NCBI GenBank assembly: GCA_016794595.1
Contig: JAEUJN010000066.1
Coordinates: 1-64,000, forward strand
Reading direction: 5' to 3'
DNA length: 64,000 nt
DNA from: Kineosporiaceae bacterium
GTDB taxonomy: Bacteria > Actinomycetota > Actinomycetes > Actinomycetales > Kineosporiaceae
The translations under genes were made by a program, and so were the position numbers. This document shows positions 35,529 through 44,979 of the stretch, piece after piece. The notes beneath the pieces were generated by a model. The model ran no database searches, was not told where the DNA came from, and worked only from the letters and a program-made list of their open reading frames with translations. The first letter of the stretch is position 1, and every line of letters starts with the position of its first letter.

Positions 35529-36755
35529 TCAGCCGAAGGGCGGGGGGTCGGTGTACACGACGCGGGCGCACCGGCTGTCGGTGAACGTGCAGAGCACCGT
35601 GCCCCCTGCCTCCAGCCGGGTGGTGGCGTGGGTGGCATCCACCCAGGTCCACCGGTCGGCCAGCCGGACGGTGCCCGGCACCATGGCCGCACCGCGCCGT
35701 CCGGTCGCGATCTCGATCGGGGTCGACCCGTCGAGCAGCCACCGGCCGCCCGGTCCGATGGCGAGGTCCTCCGTGCGCTGCCACGACGGACGGCACACCA
35801 GCGCCCTCGAAGTGGTCATGCCCGCCAGCTCCAGGACGCCGAAGCAGAGCTGCCCGGCCTCGCTGCGCACCGCCTCGGCGCCGTCAGTCGTGGGTACCAG
35901 CACCGCCGTGCCGTCCTCGGCGATCACGGGCTGCCCGTCGGTGGCCGGGGGCTCGACCGGGGTGATCGGCGCGAATCGGCGGGTGCCGTCCGGACGCCAC
36001 ACGGTCACCCCCACCGGCGCCTGCCGGATCGAGACCGACACCAACCCGGCCGGACCCCAGACCTGGCCGTCGGACGGCGTCAGCACGGGCGCCTGGTGAA
36101 GGTCCACCGTCCCGGTGACCAGGTCCACCACGCCGTACCGCTGATCGCCCGGCGACGTTGCCGTGCGCGACAGCTGGGTGAAGTAGGCCAGCCGCCCGTC
36201 CTGCGAGAGGGCGCTCAGGGTGAGGAACTGCTGCCCGGCAGGCGCGTGGAGGGTGCGCACGTTCTTGCCCGGGGGCAGCAGGAGCAGCGCGTTCGTCTCG
36301 GTCGGCAGCTCGGCGTCCACCACGGCGACCATCACCGCTCCGTGCGGAGTGGTGCGGGTGCCGCTCAGCCGGGACACGCCGTCCGGGGCGGGCACGGTTC
36401 GCCCGTCGTACCAGATTCGATACGGCCGTTCGGCGCTGACCAGGACGAGGGGTGGGCCTTGCTGTTCGGGCAGCGAGGCCGACCAGTCACCGCTCGGCGC
36501 GCTCGGTTCGCTGGACGGCGTGTCGGCCGGCTGTGGCGCCGTCCGCGTCATCGCACCGTCCGGCAGCGACATGGCGAGCGCGACGGCCAGCGCCACCAGG
36601 CCGGTGACCCCGGCGAGGCGTCGCCGGCGCCGGACCCGGCGACCCGCGGTCATGATCCGGCGTGCGGCGGTTTCGGTGTCCAGACGATCCAGTCCGGGCA
36701 GGCGCTCGGCTGCCTCCGCCAGGGCCGAGGGCAGGTGCCGTTCGAAGTCGTTCAT
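35529..36755 (-). CDS. single-pass membrane protein coupled to the sigma factor, possible anti-sigma factor
   Basis: A 408-aa protein with an N-terminal cytoplasmic segment (MNDFERHLPSALAEAAERLP), an Arg-rich stretch, one transmembrane helix (about residues 48-66) and a large extracytoplasmic domain of TolB/WD-like character (SQDGRLAYFTQL, GPGGRWLLDGS). Its ATG overlaps the stop of the SigE-family gene (ATGA) after GGGAGGTG. The topology fits partners of SigE-type sigma factors; no zinc-binding anti-sigma motif is visible. Confidence 0.65.
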   Translation of the reverse strand: MNDFERHLPSALAEAAERLPGLDRLDTETAARRIMTAGRRVRRRRRLAGVTGLVALAVALAMSLPDGAMTRTAPQPADTPSSEPSAPSGDWSASLPEQQGPPLVLVSAERPYRIWYDGRTVPAPDGVSRLSGTRTTPHGAVMVAVVDAELPTETNALLLLPPGKNVRTLHAPAGQQFLTLSALSQDGRLAYFTQLSRTATSPGDQRYGVVDLVTGTVDLHQAPVLTPSDGQVWGPAGLVSVSIRQAPVGVTVWRPDGTRRFAPITPVEPPATDGQPVIAEDGTAVLVPTTDGAEAVRSEAGQLCFGVLELAGMTTSRALVCRPSWQRTEDLAIGPGGRWLLDGSTPIEIATGRRGAAMVPGTVRLADRWTWVDATHATTRLEAGGTVLCTFTDSRCARVVYTDPPPFG

Positions 36756-37291
36756 CGGGCACCTCCCGTGGTCGTGGGGCCGGCTGTCATCAGGTCGCGC
36801 AACCGCGCGATCCCGCGGGAGGTGTGCGCTCGCACGGTGCCGACCGAGCAGCCCATCGCCGCTGCGGTGGCGGCCTCGGTGAGGTCGTCGAAGTAGCGCA
36901 GGACGACGGCCGCGCGCTGTCGTGGCGGCAGTTGGGCCAGGGCATGGACCAGCAGGTCGCGGTTCTCGAGTGTGGTCAGCGGATCCGCTCCCGAGGTGGC
37001 ATCGCGCGGCTCCGGCAGTTCGGCGGTGGGGCGCTCGCGGTGCCACGCCCGCCGCCACCACGAGATGGACTGGCGAGCCAGGGCGGTACGTGCGTAGGCG
37101 ATCAGTGCGTCCCGATCGCGGACGCCGGCCAGCCGCTCCCAGCGCAGGAACAGCCGCGCCAGCACGGTCTGCACCAGGTCCTCGGCCATGCCCGGCTCGC
37201 CGGTCAGCAGATACGCCGTGCGCAGTAGCCGCGGATACGCGCTCCGCACGAACGCGGTGAACTCCGCGTCCACCCGGGAAGGATCACCCAT
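36752..37291 (-). CDS. SigE-family ECF-like RNA polymerase sigma factor
   Basis: A 179-aa sigma-70-family protein. Region 2 is FVRSAYPRLLRTAYLLTGEPGMAEDLVQTVLARLFLRWERL (Y-L-L-T-G-x-x-x-x-A-E-D typical of the actinobacterial SigE group) and region 4 is LPPRQRAAVVLRYFDDLTEAATAAAMGCSVGTVRAHTSRGIARLR. ATG at 37291 is chosen; GTG at 37318 would add nine residues. Operon with the coupled membrane protein downstream. Target promoters are not visible. Confidence 0.88.
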   Translation of the reverse strand: MGDPSRVDAEFTAFVRSAYPRLLRTAYLLTGEPGMAEDLVQTVLARLFLRWERLAGVRDRDALIAYARTALARQSISWWRRAWHRERPTAELPEPRDATSGADPLTTLENRDLLVHALAQLPPRQRAAVVLRYFDDLTEAATAAAMGCSVGTVRAHTSRGIARLRDLMTAGPTTTGGAR

Positions 37292-37445
37292 ACCCCGATG
37301 ACGCGCCGGCTCGATCACATCGATGAGTCTGCCGAACGGTGATCGTCGCTACCCGGTTCACCAGTCTGTCGCCAGCCCGTCGGCACACTGCTGTCCGATG
37401 CGCCTCGGCTGGGTCGGGTGGCGGGCACTGAGTGAGTCGATGGTG

Positions 37446-37477
37446 CACTGTCACCCCGGTATACCGGGGTGACAGTG
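37446..37477. repeat. 32-bp perfect palindrome
   Basis: CACTGTCACCCCGGTA is followed at once by its reverse complement, with no loop and no mismatch. It lies in the 416-bp gap between the leftward sigma-factor gene and the rightward telA-like gene; nothing else in that gap is recognisable. No second copy is in the window. It could be an operator in this divergent promoter region or a mobile palindromic repeat. Confidence 0.9.
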
Positions 37478-37707
37478 ACCTCAACCCCAGCACAGTGGCG
37501 TCACCGGCCTGGCGCGAACCCCGGGATTGCCCTGATTCTCCCCTGAGCCCGCCAGCGCTCGGCGGGGGGAACCGCGTAGATTGACGGGGCGTCACCTGCA
37601 CATCTGCCTGATCGGCCACTCGGGGACGACGTGTGGCTGCCCCCGTGGCCGGGCCCGCACCGACCCGCACCGACCATCTACCGATCTTGCGCCCGAGGAG
37701 AGGCCCG

Positions 37708-38928
37708 ATGACCGAGCCGACGCCCCTTGCCCCGCCGGCCGCCGAGGCCACGCTCACCCTGACGCCCCCGGCGGCCCCGGCCGCGGTCGCCACCACCCAG
37801 GCGCCCAAGATCGCCCCACAGGTGGACGCCGCGCTGGTGCCGGGCCTGGACGCCAAGGTCGACGGCTACCTCGACGCGCTGCTCAAGGAGTCGCCGAACT
37901 CGCCCAACTTCACGGCCAAGGCCAACGACGTGCGCACCATGGGCGACGTCGACATCCGCCGGGCCGCCGAGACCTCGAACACCCTGCTCAAGTCGCCGGT
38001 CAAAGCCCTGCAGGAGGGCGGCCTGTCCGAGGGGTCCAAGATCGGCAAGACCCTGATCGAGCTCCGCCGCACCGTTGAGGACCTCGACCCGGGGGGCGCC
38101 AAGGGCACCAAGAAGCTGTTCGGCATCCTGCCGTTCGGTGACAAGGTCGAGGACTACTTCCGCAAGTACCAGAGCGCCCAGGGGCACCTCGACGCGATCC
38201 TGAACGCGCTGTACTCCGGCCAGGACGAGCTGCGCAAGGACAACGCCGCGCTCAACGCCGAGAAGAAGAACCTGTGGGACACCATGGGCCGGCTCAACCA
38301 GTACGTCTACATCGCCGAGCGCCTCGATGCCCGCCTCGCAGCGGGCATCGCCGAGCTGCAGCTCAGCGACCCGGAGAAGGCGAAGTCCCTGCAGCAGGAC
38401 GTGCAGTTCTACGTTCGGCAGAAGCACCAGGACCTGCTCACCCAGCTCGCGGTCTCGATCCAGAACTACCTGGCCATCGACGTGGTGATCAAGAACAACC
38501 TGGAACTGATCAAGGGCGTCGACCGGGCCTCGACCACCACCGTCTCGGCCCTGCGCACCGCGGTGATCGTCGCCCAGGCCCTCGGCAACCAGAAGCTGGT
38601 CCTCGACCAGATCACGGCGCTGAACACCACGACGTCCGACATGATCCAGCGCACCAGCGAGATGCTGCGCGACAACTCGGTGCAGATCCAGGAGCAGGCG
38701 GCCTCGGCCACCATCGGGCTGCCCCAGCTGCAGGCGGCGTTCCAGAACATCTACGCGACGATGGACGCCATCGACACGTTCAAGATTCAGGCCCTGGACA
38801 CGATGGCGACCACCATCGGCACGCTCGAGACCGAGGTCTCCAAGTCGCGCGACTACCTGGAGCGGGTGCAGAAACGCGACGAGCGCCTGGCCGCCGGGTC
38901 ACTGGATCTCGGCGACGGACGGCGCTGA
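37708..38928 (+). CDS. TelA-family (toxic anion resistance) protein
   Basis: A 406-aa, mainly helical cytoplasmic protein of the TelA/KlaA (PF05816) family: ELRRTVEDLDPGG, KLFGILPFGDKVEDYFRKYQS, LNAEKKNLWDTMGRLNQYVYIAERLD and VQFYVRQKHQDLLTQLAVSIQNYLAIDVV are the family blocks. A Pro/Ala/Thr-rich tail of about 45 residues precedes them. TelA proteins are linked to tellurite resistance, membrane stress and phage resistance, mechanism unknown. It is the first gene of the 13.8-kb PknG island. ATG at 37708 follows GAGGAG. Confidence 0.88.
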   Translation: MTEPTPLAPPAAEATLTLTPPAAPAAVATTQAPKIAPQVDAALVPGLDAKVDGYLDALLKESPNSPNFTAKANDVRTMGDVDIRRAAETSNTLLKSPVKALQEGGLSEGSKIGKTLIELRRTVEDLDPGGAKGTKKLFGILPFGDKVEDYFRKYQSAQGHLDAILNALYSGQDELRKDNAALNAEKKNLWDTMGRLNQYVYIAERLDARLAAGIAELQLSDPEKAKSLQQDVQFYVRQKHQDLLTQLAVSIQNYLAIDVVIKNNLELIKGVDRASTTTVSALRTAVIVAQALGNQKLVLDQITALNTTTSDMIQRTSEMLRDNSVQIQEQAASATIGLPQLQAAFQNIYATMDAIDTFKIQALDTMATTIGTLETEVSKSRDYLERVQKRDERLAAGSLDLGDGRR

Positions 38929-39049
38929 GCGCCGACCGATCACGAGCCGGCCCGAGACCGACGAGACGAGCCGACGACACATGGGCGACGACTCGGGGAC
39001 GAGCGGCTGACGACCTGACGGGGCAACGAGGAGCGGGAGAGGACGAGCG

Positions 39050-39610
39050 GTGTCGCTGAAGGACTGGTGGGGTGGCCTGTTCGGCCGGTCCCGGGAGCCC
39101 TCGCGCGACGTCCGCGACGCCGAGCCGTTCGACGTGCCCAGGGTGCCGACCGGCCAGGAGCTGCTCACCCAGCTCGACGCGCTCGAGTCCGACATCGACG
39201 AGAAGGCCCGCGCCGATCGGATCTCCCCGGTGGTCGCGGTCCGGGTGCACGACATCAGCGCGACCGCGCGCGACATCATCCCGCGGCTGAACCAGCTCGG
39301 TGGCGGCACCCGGGACGCCCACTCGGTGATGGCGACCGTCACCAGCTATCTGCCCGAGGCGCTCGGCACCTACCTGCGGCTGCCGCGCACCTACGCCGAC
39401 ACCCGCCCTGTGGCCGGCGGCAAGACCTCGTTGATGGTGCTCGTCGACCAGCTCGACCTGCTCTCGGTCACCATGGACAAGATCCTGGACGCCGCGACCC
39501 GCCGCGACGTGCAGGCCCTGGTCGCGCACGGCCAGTTCCTGGCGGACAAGTTCGGCCACTCGGCCGGCGGCGGCGCGCTCGATCTCGGCCTGACCGGGGG
39601 AGAGCAGTGA
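39050..39610 (+). CDS. protein of unknown function in the PknG island
   Basis: A 186-aa soluble helical protein (MSLKDWWGGLFGRSREP...ESDIDEKARADRISPVVAVRVHDIS...VMATVTSYLPEALGTYLRLPRTYAD). The position next to telA is the place held by xpaC in Bacillus, and the helix-turn pattern EALGTYLRLP is reminiscent, but I do not claim homology. GTG at 39050 with GAGAGGACGAG upstream. Its stop lies inside a 17-bp tandem repeat leading to the AAA gene. Confidence 0.6.
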   Translation: MSLKDWWGGLFGRSREPSRDVRDAEPFDVPRVPTGQELLTQLDALESDIDEKARADRISPVVAVRVHDISATARDIIPRLNQLGGGTRDAHSVMATVTSYLPEALGTYLRLPRTYADTRPVAGGKTSLMVLVDQLDLLSVTMDKILDAATRRDVQALVAHGQFLADKFGHSAGGGALDLGLTGGEQ

Positions 39611-39660
39611 GCGGGGAAGTCCAGTGATCGGGGGAGTGCAGTGAGCGGGGGAGTGCGGTG
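39605..39660 (+). repeat. 17-bp tandem repeat between two island genes
   Basis: Three full units and the start of a fourth (beginning 39605, 39622, 39639, 39656), consensus CAGTGAGCGGGGGAGTG. Each carries a GTG followed by an AGCGGGGGAG ribosome-binding-like stretch. The upstream stop (39608-39610) overlaps the GTG of unit 1, and the AAA gene starts at the GTG of unit 4, so the expansion appears to have pushed a former GTGA overlap 51 bp apart. Confidence 0.85.
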
Positions 39661-41337
39661 AGCGCCCGGGGAGCCGACCTCGAACAGGCCCTCGCACGGC
39701 TGGTCGGGGTCGGGGTCGGGGCAGGCCTGCGCGCCGAGGACGTGCACGCCGAGGGCGCCGCGCTCGCAGCCACGCTCGCCGAGTCGGCCCTCGGTGCGCC
39801 GGCGGCGTGGGCCGGGGTGATCGGGGACGGCGCCGACACGGCCGCCTTCTTCGACGCCGCCAGCCGGGCCAGGCGCTGGCGCACCGCGCCGACCGCCGGC
39901 CTGCTGGCGCTGGTGAGCTCGGGCTCGCCGCAGGCGAAGGCCTACGCCGAGGCGCTGGTCGAGCTGACCACCGCGGCCTGCACCCTGGGCGAGGCCAGCA
40001 TCCAGGTCGTGATCAACGCCTCGACCTCCGCCGCGGCCCAGCTGCGGGCGGCCACCCCCGGCGCCTCGGTCCCGGGGCCGCCCCCCTCGCCGGACGCCTC
40101 CCGGTCGGTGAGCCCTGCGCCCTCGGCGCCGGGCGTGCCCCCCGCGGCGGGCGCCCCTCACCCGCCCGGGGTGACGGCGTTGCCGGTCGACCCCCGGCTG
40201 CTCGACCAGTTGCGGATCACCCACGGGATCACGCTGCCCCCCGGCGTCCGGGGCACCCCGCCCCCGGGCGGCTCGCCGGGCGCCGGCCCGGGTGATCCTG
40301 CCGGCACTGGCGACCCGGTGCCCGGCCCGTCCGGCGCGCGTGCCGACCCCGCGGCGGCCCAGGCCGCGCCGTCCGCTGACCCGGCCGCGCCGGCGCAGGA
40401 ACTGCCTCCGGCCCGCTCGCTCGAGGAGCTGCTGGCCGAGCTCGACGAGCTCACCGGCCTGACCACGGTCAAGACCGAGATCCACCGCCAGACCGCGGTG
40501 CTCCGGGTGGAGAAGCTGCGCGCCGAGGCGGGCATGGCCAAGGCGACGATCACCCGGCACCTGGTGTTCGTCGGCAACCCGGGCACCGGCAAGACGACGG
40601 TGGCCCGGCTGGTCTCCGGCATCTACCGGGCCCTCGGGCTGCTGAGCAAGGGACAGCTGGTCGAGGTCGACCGCTCCGAGCTGGTCGCCGGGTACCTGGG
40701 GCAGACCGCGATGAAGACCGCCGAGGTGGTGGCCAAGGCGATCGGCGGGGTGCTGTTCATCGACGAGGCCTACAGCCTGGCCGGGGACGCCTACGGCGAG
40801 GAGGCGATCGACACCCTGGTCAAGGAGATGGAGGACCACCGCGACGACCTGGTCGTGGTGGTGGCCGGGTACCCGGTGCCGATGGCCGAGTTCATCGACA
40901 CCAATCCCGGTCTGGCGAGCCGGTTCCGGACCATCCTGACCTTCGCCGACTACACCGACGACGAGTTGGTCGCGATCTTCGAGAAGATGGCCGACAAGGC
41001 CGACTACACCACCGGGCCCGAGGTGCTGGCCACCTTCCGCGAGCTGTTGGCGGGCGTGGTGCGGGACGAGACCTTCGGCAACGGCCGCTACGCGCGCAAC
41101 GTGCTGGAGGCCGCGATCGGCCGGCACGCCTGGCGGCTGCGGGACGTCGAGTCGCCCACCGTCGAGCAGCTGCGCGAGCTGGCGCCGGAGGATCTGGCCG
41201 ACCCGCCGCCGGAGGTCGCGCCGCCGTCCGCGCTCGATCTCGACCAGCCGGTCCCGAGCACCTCCGATCCCCAATCCGCTGCCGGACCCGAGGGTGGCGA
41301 CCCCGATGACGCCACCCCTGGAGGTGAGCCCTCGTGA
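39658..41337 (+). CDS. CbxX/CfqX-type AAA+ ATPase (EccA-like)
   Basis: A 559-aa protein: N-terminal helical region to about residue 125, a Pro/Gly/Ala linker to about 250, then a CbxX/CfqX AAA+ domain. Walker A is [15 protein letters not shown], the pore-loop region [13 protein letters not shown], Walker [14 protein letters not shown], and the arginine-finger region [28 protein letters not shown] is the sensor-2 segment. Family members remodel Rubisco or, as EccA, serve type VII secretion; no ESX gene is here. The stop overlaps the glnX-like start (GTGA). Confidence 0.85.
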   Translation: MSARGADLEQALARLVGVGVGAGLRAEDVHAEGAALAATLAESALGAPAAWAGVIGDGADTAAFFDAASRARRWRTAPTAGLLALVSSGSPQAKAYAEALVELTTAACTLGEASIQVVINASTSAAAQLRAATPGASVPGPPPSPDASRSVSPAPSAPGVPPAAGAPHPPGVTALPVDPRLLDQLRITHGITLPPGVRGTPPPGGSPGAGPGDPAGTGDPVPGPSGARADPAAAQAAPSADPAAPAQELPPARSLEELLAELDELTGLTTVKTEIHRQTAVLRVEKLRAEAGMAKATITRHLVFVGNPGTGKTTVARLVSGIYRALGLLSKGQLVEVDRSELVAGYLGQTAMKTAEVVAKAIGGVLFIDEAYSLAGDAYGEEAIDTLVKEMEDHRDDLVVVVAGYPVPMAEFIDTNPGLASRFRTILTFADYTDDELVAIFEKMADKADYTTGPEVLATFRELLAGVVRDETFGNGRYARNVLEAAIGRHAWRLRDVESPTVEQLRELAPEDLADPPPEVAPPSALDLDQPVPSTSDPQSAAGPEGGDPDDATPGGEPS

Positions 41338-42689
41338 GCACCGCCCCACCCGTCCGCAGGCCGTCCCGGGCGCCGGGCCCACCTGCCGGGCTGCCCGCAC
41401 CCGTGCCCGGCACCGCGGTCGACCCCACGGCACCCGCCGTCCCGGTGCGCACCCGGCGCCGCGAGGCACTGGACAAGGCACTGTCCGGCACCCCTGGTCG
41501 CCTGCGGGTCGCGGCCGTCCTGTCCGTGCTCGGGTCGCTGATCTTCGGCCTGCTCGGCGGATCCGCCTTCCAGGCCTGGGGCGGTGCGCTGGACGATGCC
41601 CGGGCCGACGCCGCCCAGCTGGTGCGGGTGCAGGCGGTCCAGAACGATCTGGTCAAGGCGGACGCCGCGGCCGCCGCGATCTACCTGGCCGGAGGGGTGT
41701 CGGCCACCAACGCCGCGATCAACGAGGCCACCGCGGCCAATCGTGCCGCCTACGACGAGGCCATCGCGGACGCCGCCCGCCGGCTGGCCCAGCCCTCGGC
41801 GGCCTCGGACACCGAGGCCATGGAGAAGGCGATCGAGGGGCTCGCCCGGTACACCTCGCTGGTCTCGCAGGCGCAGGCCAACAACCGGTTCGGGCTGCAG
41901 GTGGGCGCGGCCTACCAGCGGCAGGCCGGCGAGGTGTTGCGCAGCCAGATCGTGCCCGCGCTGGAGCAGGTCTCGCACGCCGACCAGCGCCGGGTGGCGG
42001 CGGCCTACGAGGCCGCGAACAACGCCACGATCCGGCTGATCGGTGCGGCCGTGCTGGCCCTGGTGCTGCTCGGCGGCGCCCAGCTCTGGCTCGCCCGGCG
42101 CACCCACCGGGTGATCAACGTGCCGCTGGCCGTCGGCACCCTGGCGGTCGTGCTGGCGACCGGTCTGGGTGTCACCGCGGTGAACTCCTCGGCCGAGCAG
42201 GCCAACCGGGTGGCCACCACCTCCTACGCCCACACGGTGGCCCTGGCCTCCGGCCGTACCGCGGCCTTCGACGCCAAGGCGCAGGAGGCCTTCGGGCTGA
42301 TCGCCCGGGGCAATGCGGCGGCCGCCGAGCGGATCGCCACCGCCCGGATCGCGACCGCGACCGAGCAGCTGGCCTCGGTGCGCGCGGTCGACGTCTCGGA
42401 TCTGTTCGCCGCCTGGGCGGCCGAGCACGCCGCGGTGCGAGCGGCCGACGACGCCGGCTCGTGGGCGGCCGCCCGGGACGCCGCGCTGACCACGTCCTCG
42501 GAGGCGTTCGAGGTCTTCGACGCCCGCTCGGCCGAGGTGCTGACCGCCAAGGCGGCCCAGGTGGACGACGAACTGGGCTCGGCCCGCAACCGGCTGGTGG
42601 CGATCGGCTGGTTCACGCTGGCCTGTGGCCTGATCGCCGCCGGGGCGGCCTACGCCGGCATCGCGCAGCGGATGGGGGAGTACCGATGA
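41334..42689 (+). CDS. glnX: GlnX-like membrane sensor protein
   Basis: A 451-aa protein with four transmembrane helices (about 59-80, 234-254, 263-283 and 420-443) enclosing two Ala-rich helical extracytoplasmic domains, and a Pro-rich cytoplasmic N-terminus. This topology, size, and placement directly upstream of glnH and pknG match mycobacterial GlnX, which relays extracellular aspartate/glutamate binding by GlnH to PknG. Sequence is low-complexity, so the name rests mainly on context. It overlaps both neighbours by 4 nt. Confidence 0.78.
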   Translation: MSTAPPVRRPSRAPGPPAGLPAPVPGTAVDPTAPAVPVRTRRREALDKALSGTPGRLRVAAVLSVLGSLIFGLLGGSAFQAWGGALDDARADAAQLVRVQAVQNDLVKADAAAAAIYLAGGVSATNAAINEATAANRAAYDEAIADAARRLAQPSAASDTEAMEKAIEGLARYTSLVSQAQANNRFGLQVGAAYQRQAGEVLRSQIVPALEQVSHADQRRVAAAYEAANNATIRLIGAAVLALVLLGGAQLWLARRTHRVINVPLAVGTLAVVLATGLGVTAVNSSAEQANRVATTSYAHTVALASGRTAAFDAKAQEAFGLIARGNAAAAERIATARIATATEQLASVRAVDVSDLFAAWAAEHAAVRAADDAGSWAAARDAALTTSSEAFEVFDARSAEVLTAKAAQVDDELGSARNRLVAIGWFTLACGLIAAGAAYAGIAQRMGEYR

Positions 42690-43714
42690 CCCGGCCAGTG
42701 GGCAGGCGCGTGACCAGGCGTGGAGGTGGGCCGGGCCGGCCGGGTCTGCCGGGTCGGCTGCGGGTCGGCACAGTGGCGCTGGTGGCCCTGTCGGCCGTGG
42801 CCACTGCCGTCTCGGGCTGCGTCAGCGCTCCACCCGTGCCGACCACCACGACCACCTCCCCGGCCCCTGCGGGGTCCCCGGCCGCCCCGGTGAGCTGCAC
42901 CAACGCCCGCCAGTCCTACGCTCCCTCGACCTCCAGCGCCCACGCGAAGGCGATCCAGGCGCGCAAGTTCCTGGTGGTGGGGGTCTCGGCGGACACCCGC
43001 CAGCTGGGCGCCGTCGACCCGGCCAACCCCGATGCCTTCCAGGGGTTCGACATCGAGATGGCCAAGCTGGTCGCGGCCGAACTCGGGGTGCCGATCCGGT
43101 TCAAGGTGATCACCACGGCTGACCGGGTCGGCCAGCTCGGCAAGGAGGTCAACGCCCGCAGCATCGCCGACGGCGGCGTCGACCTGGTGGCCCGGGCCTT
43201 CACCATGAACTGCGCGCGCTGGCAGCAGGTCGCCTTCTCGGCGGTCTACTTCGAGGCCAGCCAGGGTCTGATGGTGCCGCGGGCCTCCTCGATCAAGGCC
43301 TTGTCCACCCTGTCCGGCAGGACGGTGTGCGCCCCGGCCGGCTCCACCAGCCTGGACACGATCAAGGCCAAGGTTCCGGGGGTGACCGTCCGCGGGGTGG
43401 CCAACCACACCGACTGCCTGGTGCTGCTCCAGCAAGGGCAGGTCGATGCGATCACCGGTGACGACGCCATCCTGGCCGGGTTCAAGGCTCAGGACCCCAC
43501 CACCGTCGTGCTGCCCGACATCGACCTCAGCGACGAGCCCTACGGCCTGGGCGTGAACCTGAAGCACAAGGACTTCGCCGCCTACGTGAACGCCGTGCTG
43601 GAGAAGGCCCGCGCCAGCGGCGCCTGGCAGAAGGCCTACGACACCCACCTGCGGGGCCCGCTGGGCAAGGCCGGCACCCAGCCGACGCCGATCTACGGCC
43701 GGCCGCTGTCGTGA
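42686..43714 (+). CDS. glnH: GlnH-like amino-acid-binding lipoprotein
   Basis: A 342-aa solute-binding lipoprotein: basic Arg/Gly-rich N-terminus, hydrophobic signal and lipobox AVSGC (Cys45), Thr/Pro linker, then a family 3 periplasmic-binding fold (FLVVGVSADTRQLGAVDP, FQGFDIEMAKLVAAELG, VDLVARAFTMNCARWQQVAFS, ITGDDAILAGF). No ABC permease or ATPase is adjacent, consistent with a sensing rather than transport role, as shown for GlnH-GlnX-PknG in mycobacteria. ATGA overlap with glnX, GTGA with the next gene. Confidence 0.88.
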   Translation: MTRPVGRRVTRRGGGPGRPGLPGRLRVGTVALVALSAVATAVSGCVSAPPVPTTTTTSPAPAGSPAAPVSCTNARQSYAPSTSSAHAKAIQARKFLVVGVSADTRQLGAVDPANPDAFQGFDIEMAKLVAAELGVPIRFKVITTADRVGQLGKEVNARSIADGGVDLVARAFTMNCARWQQVAFSAVYFEASQGLMVPRASSIKALSTLSGRTVCAPAGSTSLDTIKAKVPGVTVRGVANHTDCLVLLQQGQVDAITGDDAILAGFKAQDPTTVVLPDIDLSDEPYGLGVNLKHKDFAAYVNAVLEKARASGAWQKAYDTHLRGPLGKAGTQPTPIYGRPLS

Positions 43715-44979
43715 CCGCCTCCACGCGGTCGGGCTCCTCCGGCGCCTCCCGGGGCCTGGCCATCGCGCCGACCCCTCCGGGACGGCTGGGTGAGGCCGCC
43801 GACCCCGGCGCCCTGCTCGCCTACCTGCGCGAGCTGCGCGACTGGGTGGCCCAGCGCAAGCGTGAACTCGACGGCCTGGACGCCGCGGCCCAGCGCTCGG
43901 CGGACCCGGACGACTACACCGCCGACGTCACGCTGTCGATGGCGCTGTGGCAGTCGGTCAGCGACCGGTGCCTGAGCCTGGACACGCTCTGGGACGCCGG
44001 GCGCGCGGACGCGATCACCCGGGAGAAGATGTCCCAGGTGATCTGGGGCCGCCTGGCCAGTGGCACGGCCACCGGGGGGCTGACCCTGAGCCTGGTCGAG
44101 GCCTGCCGGCTCTCGGACGCCCTGGCCGCCCAGTTGCGGGCCCGGCTGGCCTTCGACCCGCGGGCCAGCGACGCCGCGGTGCGGGTCTCGGCACTGCGGG
44201 CCGCCCTGGAGCGGTTGCGCGAGCTGGTCAAGCAGGAGCCCTCCTGGTCGGCGCAGGTCGACCTGCTGTCCACCCGGGTGGACGACGTCGCCGTCCGCGC
44301 TGCCCGCGGCGGGGATGTGGACGGCGTCCTGCACAACCTCGAGGTGGACGCCGCCCGCGCCGAGCGCGATCTGGTGGTCACCACGGCCACCAAGCTGCGC
44401 CAGGCCCGCTCGGCCGAGGCCGAGGCCGCCGATCTGGCCTCCGATCGCGCCCGGGCCGCCAGCGAGGTGGCCGCCCTGGAGCACCGTCGGCTGCGGCTGC
44501 TCGGGCTGGTCGAGCGCTGCCTGGCCGAGATCGCCTCGGCGCCGCGCTACGCCGTCCCGGACGTCGCGGCGCTGGGCTCGGTGCCCGGAGATCGGGAGGG
44601 CCTCGACGCCTTCACCCGCCGCCTGGACACCGTGGTGCGGGCCATGGACCGGGTCGAGGAGGCCTACGGCCGCCCGCTCGAGGAGCGCGAGGAACTCGTC
44701 GGCCTGCTGACCGGCTACCGCACGATGGCGGCGCGGCAGTCCCGCGGGCACGATGCAGCGGTCGCGGTGGCCCTGGGTCGGGCCGAGCAGGCGCTGGCGG
44801 CCGTGCCGTGCGATGTCGGGGCCGCCCGGCTGGCGGTGACCACCTTCCGCGAGTTGGTGCGCACCCCCGCGCCCTCCTCGGCCGCCGCCGCTCCGTCATC
44901 CTCTGCCTCCTCTGCCTCCTCCGGCGCCGCCTCGCCGGGTGCCGCCCACGATCCAGCCGCGACGGGAGTCAGGCCATGA
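43711..44979 (+). CDS. coiled-coil protein inserted between glnH and pknG
   Basis: A 422-aa cytoplasmic, almost wholly helical protein with Ala/Arg/Glu/Leu-rich heptads (ALLAYLRELRDWVAQRKRELDGLD; LRQARSAEAEAADLASDRARAASEVAALEHRRLRLLG) and a Ser/Ala-rich tail. No known domain recognised. It overlaps glnH by GTGA and pknG by ATGA, so it is translated with them. In Mycobacterium glnH and pknG are adjacent; an extra subunit here suggests a modified signalling complex. CDS length and frame are unambiguous. Confidence 0.7.
   Translation: MTASTRSGSSGASRGLAIAPTPPGRLGEAADPGALLAYLRELRDWVAQRKRELDGLDAAAQRSADPDDYTADVTLSMALWQSVSDRCLSLDTLWDAGRADAITREKMSQVIWGRLASGTATGGLTLSLVEACRLSDALAAQLRARLAFDPRASDAAVRVSALRAALERLRELVKQEPSWSAQVDLLSTRVDDVAVRAARGGDVDGVLHNLEVDAARAERDLVVTTATKLRQARSAEAEAADLASDRARAASEVAALEHRRLRLLGLVERCLAEIASAPRYAVPDVAALGSVPGDREGLDAFTRRLDTVVRAMDRVEEAYGRPLEEREELVGLLTGYRTMAARQSRGHDAAVAVALGRAEQALAAVPCDVGAARLAVTTFRELVRTPAPSSAAAAPSSSASSASSGAASPGAAHDPAATGVRP

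Noticed and set aside
41334-42689. glnX-like gene as a methyl-accepting chemotaxis protein
   Set aside because: It has the helical ectodomains but lacks a HAMP-linked signalling hairpin; four helices and the glnH/pknG context fit GlnX better.
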